Below, in pieces: positions 15,601 to 27,600 of a DNA stretch of 64,000 nt; the stretch's first letter is position 1, and every line of letters starts with the position of its first letter. The stretch covers positions 5,396,501 through 5,460,500 of the forward strand of contig NC_088315.1 of the NCBI RefSeq assembly GCF_910592395.1. The letters are read 5' to 3'. The stretch is from Lineus longissimus. Lineage: Eukaryota > Nemertea > Pilidiophora > Heteronemertea > Lineidae. The notes under the pieces were generated by a model. That model saw only the letters and a program-made list of their open reading frames with translations, made no database searches and was not told the DNA's origin. Made by a program: the position numbers and the translations under genes.

Positions 15601-18600
15601 TTGTTGTAATTAGTACAGCCAAAGAACAAACGAAGAAGACAATGATGAATATGATAAGTACTGTAGAACATCACAGCATTGGTCACACTGTCAAGAAACC
15701 TCTGGCACGGATATAAAGACCCTCCTACCAAAGGCCTAATCACTCATCAGAGCCCAGTCCTCTGTCCGAGGTTTTATAAAAACTTTACACAGGGCCACAT
15801 ACTAAGTCATCAACAATGATTGCGGGAAAAAAAGAGATTTATCTGGCCAATCTAGTGTTGCTTTTTCACCAGTACCCACTTTTTGCCAAGCAATCCTCTG
15901 ACATTTGGGGCTTCCATCGAGATTACTCAGGCTGATTGATCACCTTACCACATAACTCATCCGAACAGGCTTTGTCTTTCATATCAATTAGGAATCTTCT
16001 GATCTTTTGGTGAGTTTCTTTCTCAGACGCGCAATTAGCCAAGATACAGTGGATGTATATGGCAAGCTGTTCGTCCAATAATTAATAAAACCTAGTTTTC
16101 TTGAAAAGAACCTGGTTTTCTTCTTAAAAACCCTGGTTTCATGGAAGAAAACCATGTTTTTTTCAATGAAACTAAGTTTTTAAAGAAGAAAACATGGTTT
16201 TCTTCCCGAAAAGTGTGTTTTCAACAAGAAAACTAGGTTTTTTTTAATCAACTTATGCAACTGCAAGAAAACCTAGTTTCATGGAAGAAAACATGGTTTT
16301 CTTCCATGAAACTAAGTTTTTTAAGAAGAAAACCAGTTTTTTTTCAATAAAACCTCGTTTTCTTAATTATTAGACAGACGGCTTGCCATAGATGTAGGGC
16401 AATCAAGAAACCTAAAGCCTAAGGCAGGTGAAATGATTCTCTAGAGCAAAGTTGAAGCTGGCCGGTGCATGCTCTCCTAATGAGTGGAATGGGCTGGAAG
16501 TTGACAGTGATGAGAATATGCGTGGATTGTGTGTCAATATCAATCAACATGGGACTTCTCTTCTTCATTTTTATTGTAAATTCATCTTACCTTGATATGA
16601 AAAAATAAATTGCTTGTGATAAAGAGACTGGTACCGACAAATATTTGTCAAATCTGTCACTCACAAATGATTAGGGATAACAGAGAGCTACGCTTTTTCC
16701 TCTTTCGTCATGCAGTTTCAGTATCTCCAGCAGTTTTACATGATCATCTATAATCGTTACTAGGCAAGTTGTATCAGTAAAATTGGAATAAGTTATTCCC
16801 AAAAATAGATTAATTTCAGTCAGTTATTTCTGATGTTTATCTCATCACACGAACCAATGATTAAAATTTATTGACTTTCCATTAAGCAGCTGCCAAAGAC
16901 ACATTAAATTGCATGCGTGGCAAAAGGAATTGAGCCGTCAGGGTTGGTGTATAGATTTCCACAGAAAATTACTAGATTATAAATTGGTTTTTCTGATAGG
17001 GTCATATACAAGTTGTCAATTCGTAGCTATCAATGAAATAGTACATGTAAGCAGGTACAAGATTTCCCAAGGAAACAGACAGCTGATGTGTAGATGAGAT
17101 AGATATCTTATCATTGATGAGGTGTGGGGACCCCGCTGGTTTGGAATCCTGCCAATATTAGAGAGGTTCAGGTTTTGATCGGAGAACGGGCACGAGAACA
17201 AAGTGTCATTTTGATGATATTGCTGATGTTATCGATTATATGTGTGATTTTAGCTCCACCCTTGCAGTTTTGGTGTGACAACCAATAGGATTGTGTTATT
17301 CGGCAGGTTAAGATTAGACCCACTCTTGTGAAACTGATGATGAACCTGTTCTGTTCAGCAGGATTTCCTGAAGAAGAATACCAGGAGTGGGAAAATCAAA
17401 TGTTTATTTTTAAGAAACTAATTTTTATGCAAACATTCGGCTGTTTACAAGGGTGATCCATCTTCCTCTATCATAGAAGATAGAAAAGATACTCCCTTGA
17501 TTATTTGCTGAGAATGTCCGTGCACCGGAAATTGGATTTTTTAGGGTGAAATTCATTCACAGCTCATGGGAGTAGAGAACACTAATTAAATGATATTAAA
17601 AGTCATTATCCCTTGAGCTGAAGCAAATTGCTTTTTGAGGCAATGCAGCAGCAGGGTAATCCCCTGGGACATCCCTCAATCCGGTCCAAGTCCAAGCCAA
17701 CATTGCCCCATTAGTCAACATCCTTGGATGCCTTATTTGCTCAATGTAACAGCCAAGTAACACGCAAGGGGAGGAGTGTTTCAGGATGATTAATACAAGA
17801 TAATGAGCTCTGTTACTCTGAAATGTGTAGTAACTATAGTCTTCAGATCTCCAGCAGATCTTAATAATCCATCATTCACAGTTGTTGTGATATAAAGATC
17901 TGTTTAAAGGGGTATCATATTTGCTGGTGGCTCAATAAGGAATAACAAGAGGTAATTTTACATCATCACCTGGCCCTTGGGCAAGGATATTAAAAGTGAC
18001 ATCTCTTCCAGAATAGCTATCCCCTATCAAATTTAGCCTTTCCAAATAGGTGGACCTATTGACATTTAAGCTCATAGTGACATTTTTCCTGTCCCCTGTC
18101 AAGCTTAGCTTTCCAACTCTCGGCAAGGCACATCTCCTACTGAACAGCAGAATTACAGCTTCGTTTTGGTCACCACACAAATAGTTTTGCCCATTGGCAA
18201 TGATCAAACTTGAAGGGGCTTAATCTCTACAACAATACAACCTGTCCCCTAACCTTGCCAACTGCTACTGGTGCCGATTTATCAGGATCTCAGGACAATT
18301 TCAATATTCAGACAAGGGGGCTTAAATGCGCAGACATGTCATCAGATAATGGCATCCTTTAAAAGCAGATCTTTGGATCAGTTCTAAAACACATATACAA
18401 TAGAACCACTCTATCACAGGTCCCTTTTGGGACTGATGAATGCTGTCCTTAGTGTCGAGTTGTCCTGATTAGAGTGTTATATTTAATGGAATAAACCATT
18501 GTGGGACCAAAATCAGTGCCCGTAATAGAGAAGGTGCCCTACTAACAGAGGTGGCCACGATCACATGATTGTATTTTTGAACAGAAACAATCCAAAGGCC

Positions 18601-21600
18601 TGTTTAATATATGGGAGGATAGATGATGCCGGACACTTTAGTGATTGTCTTCTCAATTCCTAGCAAATCGTGATTGATGGATCAGTCCTCTGGCAAATAC
18701 CCTGATGTCTCAAAGATCTTTTGAATGTTTCATAGGCTAGGAAAGGGGATTATCATTATAACATCCCTTGGGACACCACGAAGCTTCCTCTGACATATAT
18801 CTGTCAACTAATTTGGGAATAATTCATAAGAGTTTGGCAAATATTGTTCTGAGGAACATTTAGATAGACAAACAGTAGAAATGATATGATTTTAACGTTG
18901 ACTCATGTATCAAAATATCAACCATTCCTCAGCGGCCATTTCCTTTCACCGAGCACATTAGTGCTATACACAGCTTTTACCATATCAGTTTTTATTACCC
19001 TTTTTACATTATCCTTTTGAATGTCATGATATGCGACTCTGACTCCAGGGTATTATGAGTTAGATCATAGTCACTTAAATGGTATGGCCACATTGCTGCC
19101 ACAAACCTTTATCAACTTTGGTAAATTGACCTAAAATGACCAGCATAACTTATTAGGCACAACCACATGATTGCTAGGGTCAACTTTATTTGGTCGTATT
19201 ATTAACTCCGGAAAATGGCATATGGGCGTGATCTACAGAGGACATTTTCTTTATCATAATTCAAATGTCGAACCAGTCTAGAAAATCACAATGTCTTCAA
19301 CTGAATACATGCTAATACTTGAGGCATGGAAAGATGGACAAGAACCCAAACTGGGATATACAAGGATTAGGGGTTTTTTTTGGATGGTCTTGAATTTTCT
19401 GACCAAGACAAAACAACAATAATAGGCCCTACCTCCTGTTGCAATTTACTGTGCCACGTCTCCCAAATAAGCATCAGAAAATTTGGCACACCCTCACTTT
19501 GTCTAGCTATGACAGGTATCAACATGGGTTTTGAACCTGACTTGTCAATCAGGTCAACCATTGATCGACTTTGATCCCTCCTCAGCCTAATACTTGCCTT
19601 ACTGTGATATCCCTCAGTAACAAGGTTATGCTAACTTGGTTAGGACAGTCAAACAAGATCTGTGGGGAAACAAAGTTCTAGCAACCCGGGTTAATCATGT
19701 TATGGGGAACAAAGGGAAAATGTTTATTCAATAAAAATATTGAGGGATATGATATGTTGGTTTATGCCTGTTTCGCCTATTCCTGTTTCGCCTATTCCTG
19801 TTTCGCCTACAAAATTCCTGTTTCGCCTATTCCTGTTTCGCCTATTCCTGTTTCGCCTATTCCTGTTTCGCCTACTTTCCAGTACCCCTACAATAAATCG
19901 ACTCTCCCACGGGGAACCTTAGGGATGCATGTCCATTTTATGGGGAAAATGTGAGGGGACAATTGGATGATGTTAACGATGTGATGACAATTTGACTAAT
20001 CAAATGCCATCAACTTTGTTATGCCATGACCGTTTTGAAAGAGTCACCTTGAAAGCGGGGACAGTCCGGGACTTATTTGACCATAGGACCATAGGACCAT
20101 ACTGACACACAGTAAAAACTAATCGATTAAGTAGAGTAAAGCAGTCGTTTATTTTATGAAAACTGAATTCATGAGTTTTTGATAAAAATACATAATATTG
20201 TACATTCTCATAATTATTTGATCAAAATCAGCTGTAAAACCCATGTCATAATATACATGTAGGTACAGCACATATAAAGTCAAACAAGGTGGAAAATACA
20301 TATCATGATATTATGTCAGACAAGGTAACTGATGGCATCAACGTAACTCATTATGTCCCTCTCTCCATTGACGTATTGTTTCAATGCGTACATATGTGGC
20401 TCTCCTCGGGTTTGGTCGGTCAGTAAGGGACGGTTCATATTCCTACGTCTGTGGGGAGGTTAGCAATACATTTGAATAGGCGAAACAGGAATAGGCGAAA
20501 CAGGAATAGGCGGAACAGGAATAGGCGAAACAGGAATACACCTCAGTGTCCTCAGTTTTATTTAAATAGGAAAAAGTATTTCCTTTCATACTTCGGTCTG
20601 ACCTGTCACGTGACGCCTACAGATAACCTAAAAAATGACATAACACTATCCTGATAGAAATGACATAACAGTATATGTTATATTATCAAATTTGATTTTC
20701 GCAGTATATGTTTATACTTCTATCAACATACACAATCATTTTCTGTGAATTTAGTTAAAACGCCAAACTAGAGTCAGAAATATGATGGATCTTTTGAAGT
20801 GCAAATCTTCTCAAGTCATGCAAACTCCGTCCTATGAATACAACTATGACTATGACTATGACTATGGGTGAGCTTTTTATGAAATTCAGTATTTTGGTTT
20901 TCTCTTTTTGATTGTCTTCAAATGTAAAATCAAATCTGCAGGGAATGCATTATCCACAGTGTCATTCTCAGATTCAAAGCCGAAGATTCTACATCCAAGT
21001 GGCTTGGATGTGGAATCTGAGGTCATGAATCTGAGAATGACCAAGGATCTTGGACATGTTAGAAGTAGAATCTAGGTTTTGCCCTGATAATAACCAATAA
21101 CATTGGCAATATGTATAAGGAAGACGTCAGCTGTTTAAAAAGCAGAGCCTATTGAATTTGCAAGATGCCGACTTCTGATTTGGGCTTTCTATAATGGCAT
21201 GGCGTAAATTTTCAAGAACTATGTTTCAGCTACCCGTTACAATATGAGACTACTTTCCTTATAGTGAACAGTATCACTTATAGAAAATTCCCTCATTCAT
21301 GGAAGCATCATTTTTCATAATGCAATAACTCTGAAGAAAGAAATTCCTGTACTGATTGCGTGCAAGACTAAATGGCACTAATGGAGCCTTTACATGGGAG
21401 CAACTCGGATGTAGCCCCACAGCAAAATAGCATGATTTTAAACACAAATAAAACATAGTCACAACAGAGCTCCATTAGGGATGGACGGCTTAGTTATGTG
21501 TTACTCAGCTGCAGATTCTGAAGTCTGAGGATAGTGAAGATGAATTACCAACAGTTGACAATAGTGCATTATCAATTCACCATAGGAGAAAAAATTGTCA

Positions 21601-24600
21601 TACGTAGCTTTTCAGAGTATGGAAAGCCACACTTTTTTTGAATCAGCTCCTTTCATACATAGCTCGTAGGCGTACAATTCACAAAGTTTGGTTCCAAGTT
21701 CCACTATTTTTGAATCAGATCTCCAAGTTTGATATTCGCAACTTTCAGGCAATTGGCAGCCTTTCGATCAAACTTGTTTGATGAACACTATTTAGACACC
21801 GACAAAGAAGATTCTTTTATTTGAGTAATCCTTGCAGACAATATGTAATTTTTCTTCAATGTACATAGTAAGTAACTGAGTTGCAACTGAGAGAGACATG
21901 AGTGGGGTAGGGGCTATCTGTCGCAGCGTCATAAAAATAGTATATAATAGCCCCTATTCAAACCCTACATAATTCTTGGGTCCCTCTAAATTTTCCCCAA
22001 TCCCGCTAAAATATCATAATCTATCCTGAAAATCCTGGGTGATTTTAGTCTATCCCTGCGTCTCAAAAAATACCAATCTGATTCCCCAGTTCTTTCATGT
22101 AGGAATAGTCAAGGCAAATAACCACTAATACGGAATCTGCAATTCTTCACAACAAATGGCCCGACTACTCTACAGGGAACTTAATAATTCATGAATTCTC
22201 ATTCTACTTTCTCTCTCAGTTTTCTCCGATTACCACATTACCTGTCTGACAAATCATTTCAAGAGTGACAGATAACCAATTTGGATGCAATAATTTGCTA
22301 AGCAGCAGACAGTTAAAAAATAAGATTTATAAACAGAAGTTGCAGATTATGAGGACAACATTAGAACTTAGGCAGACAATTACCGTTACATGAAATTTTC
22401 TGAGTGGTCCGTGTGTTATTGTCAAATGGTAAACATTTTGACAAGCGAGTATAATTTTAGTTCCAGCTGAAAAATAAATCTGTTTCCATTCTCCGAGTTT
22501 TTTGCTTTTGATCTCTTTCTCTTCTCTGTTCCATATATACTGGGACGCGGTCAACATACTGACCATTATGCCCAACACTGGACCTTTTGGCCAAGGAAGA
22601 TCAATGTCCAAGTTGCATGATTTTTAAAATCTTTCCAAATTTCGTATTTTTCAGGAATTACTCCTACGATTATTACAATGACTCCGACTACATGGGCAAC
22701 GAGGCGTATTTGGCAAGCTACCAGCAAGTAGTCAGGTTTCAACACTATCTCCTCGGTGTGGCTGCCTACGTAACATGCGGTATCGGAATAATCGGAAACG
22801 CTATGTCGATAGCTGTGCTATCAAAGGGATGTCGGGAGTCGTCGTTGATCGTTTACTTGATGGGATTAGCCATAGCAGACATCATGGTCCTTGTCACAAC
22901 TGTCATTAGCACTGTTGAGACACTCGCACCTGACGTGGACGGCCAATTAAAAATCCATACGACCTACACAGCATATGTTTTACCCTACGTGATGCCGCTC
23001 GGACTCACTTTTCAAATCTACTCTATATATATGACAGTAGCATTCACAATAGACCGCTACATCTACATCTGCCATCCATTCCAGTCACATAAATTGTGCA
23101 CCGTATCGAGAGCGTGGAAAATGACACTTCTAATTTTCATTTTGTGCGCAATTTATAACATACCACGCTGGTTTGACTACTGTACCATATTAACATTTCA
23201 ACCCTCCACCAATATGACAATTGCAACGTTGGGCAAAACACCTCTCTCCTCAACTCAGATTTTCAAAAAGTTAGTTCATGATTGGCTATACATCCCAATT
23301 GCACTTGTCATACCTCTGGTCACAATAACCACACTGAATAGTTTTCTCATCCGGGCAGTGATCCAGTCAAGTAGGCAGGGTAAGGTCATAGGGGCAAAAG
23401 ACTCGCAAGAAAAGTCCACGACAATTATGCTGATTGCTGTTATCTTCATGTTCATGCTTTGTCAGATTCCAGCCTTGATTTCAAATCTGATTTACTCGCG
23501 AACCTCCGAGCAGCAGCTAAAAGATGACCTCGGGTTCGTCTATTTCAACGCAATATGTAAATTTTTAATCATCGTGAACTGTTCGGCGAATATATTCTTC
23601 TACTGTTACTTCGGGAAGAAGTTCCGGCGAGACTTAATTAAGATGTTGTTGCTGTGTTGTGCGAAAAAGTTGGAGGAGCGAAAAGCGGAGAGACGCTGGA
23701 TGTCAGGACGGAAAGTGAGTTCTTTCTCAACCACTGATACCACTCAGTATCCTATAGCACCCTAGGACACCAGTAGATGGCGCTAGTTTTCCTCTGTTTC
23801 CCAGTGTGTTTTGTGTATATAACTTTCTGTAAGGACTAATGGTGATTGTGATGATTATTAACCTAAATAACTTTGATACTGACATTGGAATGAACTCATG
23901 AACATTCAGTCTCACCAGAAGGAATTTTGATCATGGACAAGATATTCTATGTCTGGCATATGAATGTTACCTACTAATTTTGTCCTCACTACCAAAATTA
24001 CTAGTAGCTTTAACTACCAAGGAATGATGGTGAGGCAGTTTTGAAACATACACAGCAGTTTAGCTACTTTGACACCACATGACCAACTTATCTTTCATTA
24101 CAAAATGAAAACTTATCTCTGCACTAATATTTTCAAATCAGTTCTGACTCTGCAAGGTGGAGCCAGGATTGAGAATTCTTGGTCTAGTGTTGGGGGGGGG
24201 GGGGGGGGGGCTGTTTCGTGCACTGCAACTAATCACCATCAGTCCTCTTATTGTTAGATAGTGACACCGTTTGTTGTCTTGTCATTTTGCTTAAAACTGT
24301 GTTGCATTCCCCAACAGGCCTAATCTTTACTACTCTTGTAGGACTTTCCATAAAGTAAGTGCTAGCAAGGTTTAAATATGCATTTAGCCTGACCTTTAAC
24401 TGGACTGTACTAAATCTTTGTTGTATGCGTAAATACACACTTAATTGCAGAAAGTTACTCTTAATTGTCCAGTATGTTGGCATTAATTGCTCAACAAGAT
24501 TTCCGTGTCTTCCCTTGCTTGGCATGTTTGTGGCTGGGTAGTTTTGTCATAGCAACCTGTAATGATTAGTGCTGTGATGTACGACAAAAAGATTTCTTGT

Positions 24601-27600
24601 TTGCGGATGAAGTTGTAATCAATTGGTTTGATATTTATCACAGGTTGCAGCAATGACGGATTCTAGTTGCGAGCACTTGTGATGACCACAATTTATTCAC
24701 ATGTGATAATCATCCCAAGGTGTGGCAACACAAATATCTCATTGTGGGGCACTTAATACCGCCGAGGACACAGAGCCTATCAAACTTTTAGAGACCAAAT
24801 GTTGAATTCACATAACCTCAATACGCTACTCCAACTACTGTGTCATCTATCTCCTAAATTGATAGCTGCAAACCGACAATATATCACTATCAGTGCAAAT
24901 TGGCAGAATGAAAGCTTTATCGTGCACTGTATTTCCAACTAGGACAAAATGAGAAACGTCATCAATAAGAAATCTGTCCCATAGACCCCGAAGATGTATC
25001 TGCCAAGTGGGAAACACTGATAAACAGATGAAAACAAAAATCGTAGAAAGGCCAAATCATCCATGGAATTTTCTCGCGTAACAGGAGATAATCATGTTCA
25101 CAACTGCGTAAAGAATGAAGGAAGTTGGGAAATAAACACCATTAGAAATGGAGGAAATTGTCATTCTGTTGGGAATAGCGATGCGAAGTGGATCTGGAGT
25201 GGCAATTTTCTTGGGACACTTTCAAGATTGCCATTTGGAATGTTTGAAATCAATTTTGAAATGTGTAGCCAACGGCTTTTTAATTTCCTGCATGAGCCAA
25301 ATAACCTAGGCATGATCTGGGATTTGAAATAAAAACAATTGACCTCATTGTTCTTACCAAAACTGTTGTGCAGTATGTTGGCATATGACAATCAGGAATT
25401 AAACTCAGACATCAAACAGTTCACTTTCACCGCCCGAGAAAATGTAAAAAGTAGACTGAATCGTTGATGTTGGTGTGTGAATTCCCCTTGAAGCTTCCCA
25501 CCATGATGTCCATAAATTGTGATCATTAAGCTCAAATTCATGTCTGAAAATTGTGACTGGCAGTACCGGTAACTAAATTAAGTGTTCATGAATATTACAC
25601 AAGGTGACTTTTGGACAGGACGGAAGTAGTTTCAAACAACCAAGAAATATATAATGACTGATGAGTCTATGGACAGTCGCCTTAATGGATTAACAACTAA
25701 CCACACATTAACTTGAGCAAACTGATCACTCTGAAAGCTTGGTTCACAACTAACATTGGCCCGTTGGGACCCGCTTCATTAATCTTGCTAACCTTCTCCT
25801 GCTCTCCAATATGGAAGTCGTTCAATTATATTGCTCGATGCCCTTTGCCTGTTGACAAACGGCCCAATACTTCATTAAGGTTCCTCAGAGAATAAGGAAT
25901 CGAATAGAAAATCGTTGGGTTACGAGTAAACAATAAAAAATGTGATTGTGGACTTGTCATCTTGTGAGATCCATCAAAGGTTGGAGGTAATATTAAATGA
26001 TATCAACTTATTCACTCGAAGCAAGTACGATAAAAGCTTTGGATTCTCTTTAACTCTTTAGACATAGTGAAACTACTCTCCAAAAGGGAAGAACCAACAT
26101 AAGGAAACACCAACTGTTTGGGGCATGAGGGCCATAATAATTGATGTTAACTTCTAATCCAGCCATGGTTTGTTATTCATAACAGCCTCGCCTTCTTTTG
26201 ACATCATTTGTTCCGAAATCAAGATCATCCGTTGAGAAATAAGAAGACCTTTGAGTTGTGACCTTATCAGACCACAGCATCCAGCTGTCACCCAATATCG
26301 CAATCAAATTAACCAAGTTGGTAAACTATGGTAATGCTATCAGAAGGCATCCCTGAGAGGAATTCACATCGTGACATAATGTAAACACGGAAATATTCGT
26401 TGTGCGACACTTTGCTGGTAAGTCAAGTGCCAAGCATATTGCTTGTGATGTTTGTGGGTTTGTCATTGTCCACAGATTAGTATTCTATCCACAGGTCATG
26501 ATAAGTCTGATATGTCACAAAGAAAAACCTTGAACGTTTTGCTATGGACCAAAAGAGATGATTTCATAAGTGTAATTTTACTAAATTTTATGGTCTTATG
26601 ATGTTATGACTCCTACCGCTTCATTAAAGATTCCAATCTGTTAAACTACACAACGCCAATTCACTTTGAAGCCTATGTTACCACTTCTTGTGACCGATAT
26701 GTCAGAGCTCAGGAGGGCATTTTGTACTCAAAGCCAAAAGAAGTTTACCACCATCCTTAGCTTTGAGTACAATTGGAATTGGGAATACTGGAACCAATGA
26801 CCCAGGCCCACAAGACAGCTTTAGATCTCATAGCCTCTGCCAACGAAATCCAATTTTCTGGCGTCAAGTCCACAAGCGGCTTGCTATGATCCAATCGTAG
26901 ATAATGCCAGCTTGGAAGGTAGGGTAGACAGCAGAGTGTTCAGTAGAATGAACAGGCCCCTCGAGACACCATTCTGATATCTCGCTAAAGTTGATATTTC
27001 CCTTGCTCAAATGGTCATCAATCGACTATTCATGATCTCTCCACTTAATCCAAAATTCCTGACAGTGTCTCCACTGTCGGTCATTGTTCTTTTTAATAAC
27101 ATGCCAAACTTGCGACATTCCTTGTCAACAACTGTAACCAGCATTTGACTATTCATGTCACTCAATCCCCAATTCCCAACAGTATCCTGCCAGTCGCTAA
27201 TTGTTTCGGGCAGGAATATGGGTGAGGAACTGGACACTTGGGTGGTGCTGGCTATCAAGATAAACTGGCCAGGAAATCGATTTGTAACTTTTTTATTATT
27301 TCAAGGCTACAATATCTTATCATGGGAATTGTCAAGATATGTAATCATATCAACATGAAGTTGCCATGCAGATATGGTCCCCCATTCTAGATGACTGGCC
27401 AAGAGTACTGAAATCAACAACATACAGTAGTCATATTCAGGTTGGAAAAGAAGAACTCAGACAGACTGATCTGATGTATCCACTGCAACCCGATATTACC
27501 CATCGAGGTACATCTATCACAATTGGCAAAATGACATATGGGCAGCCCTGTAAAAGAAATTACTGCCTTAAAATAATCACCCTGGGTTCATTTTCCCCGG

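Larger units (their letters stand above)
9644..20781 (+). other. Long intron/promoter interval between GPCR exons 1A and 1B
   Basis: No protein-coding gene is recognised in these 11 kb. It holds a G13 run at 9757-9769, a palindromic repeat at 10243-10300, an 84-bp-period diverged repeat near 17985-18125, a diverged CAGTRGAACC element near 18398-18560, the 333-bp TIR element at 16058-16390 and the inverted minisatellite pair at 19767-20538. The open frame 12417-12812 on the plus strand has no domain or composition that makes me accept it. Confidence 0.5.

Noticed and set aside
19697-20654. Open frames with repeated PIPVSP- and NRRNR-like peptides
   Set aside because: Produced by the 15-bp minisatellite arrays; no start context, domain or splice signals.
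22587-22654. Upstream extension of the GPCR frame to a TTG at 22587
   Set aside because: These codons lie before a clear TTTTTCAG acceptor and encode intron sequence; the true starts are in exons 1A and 1B.
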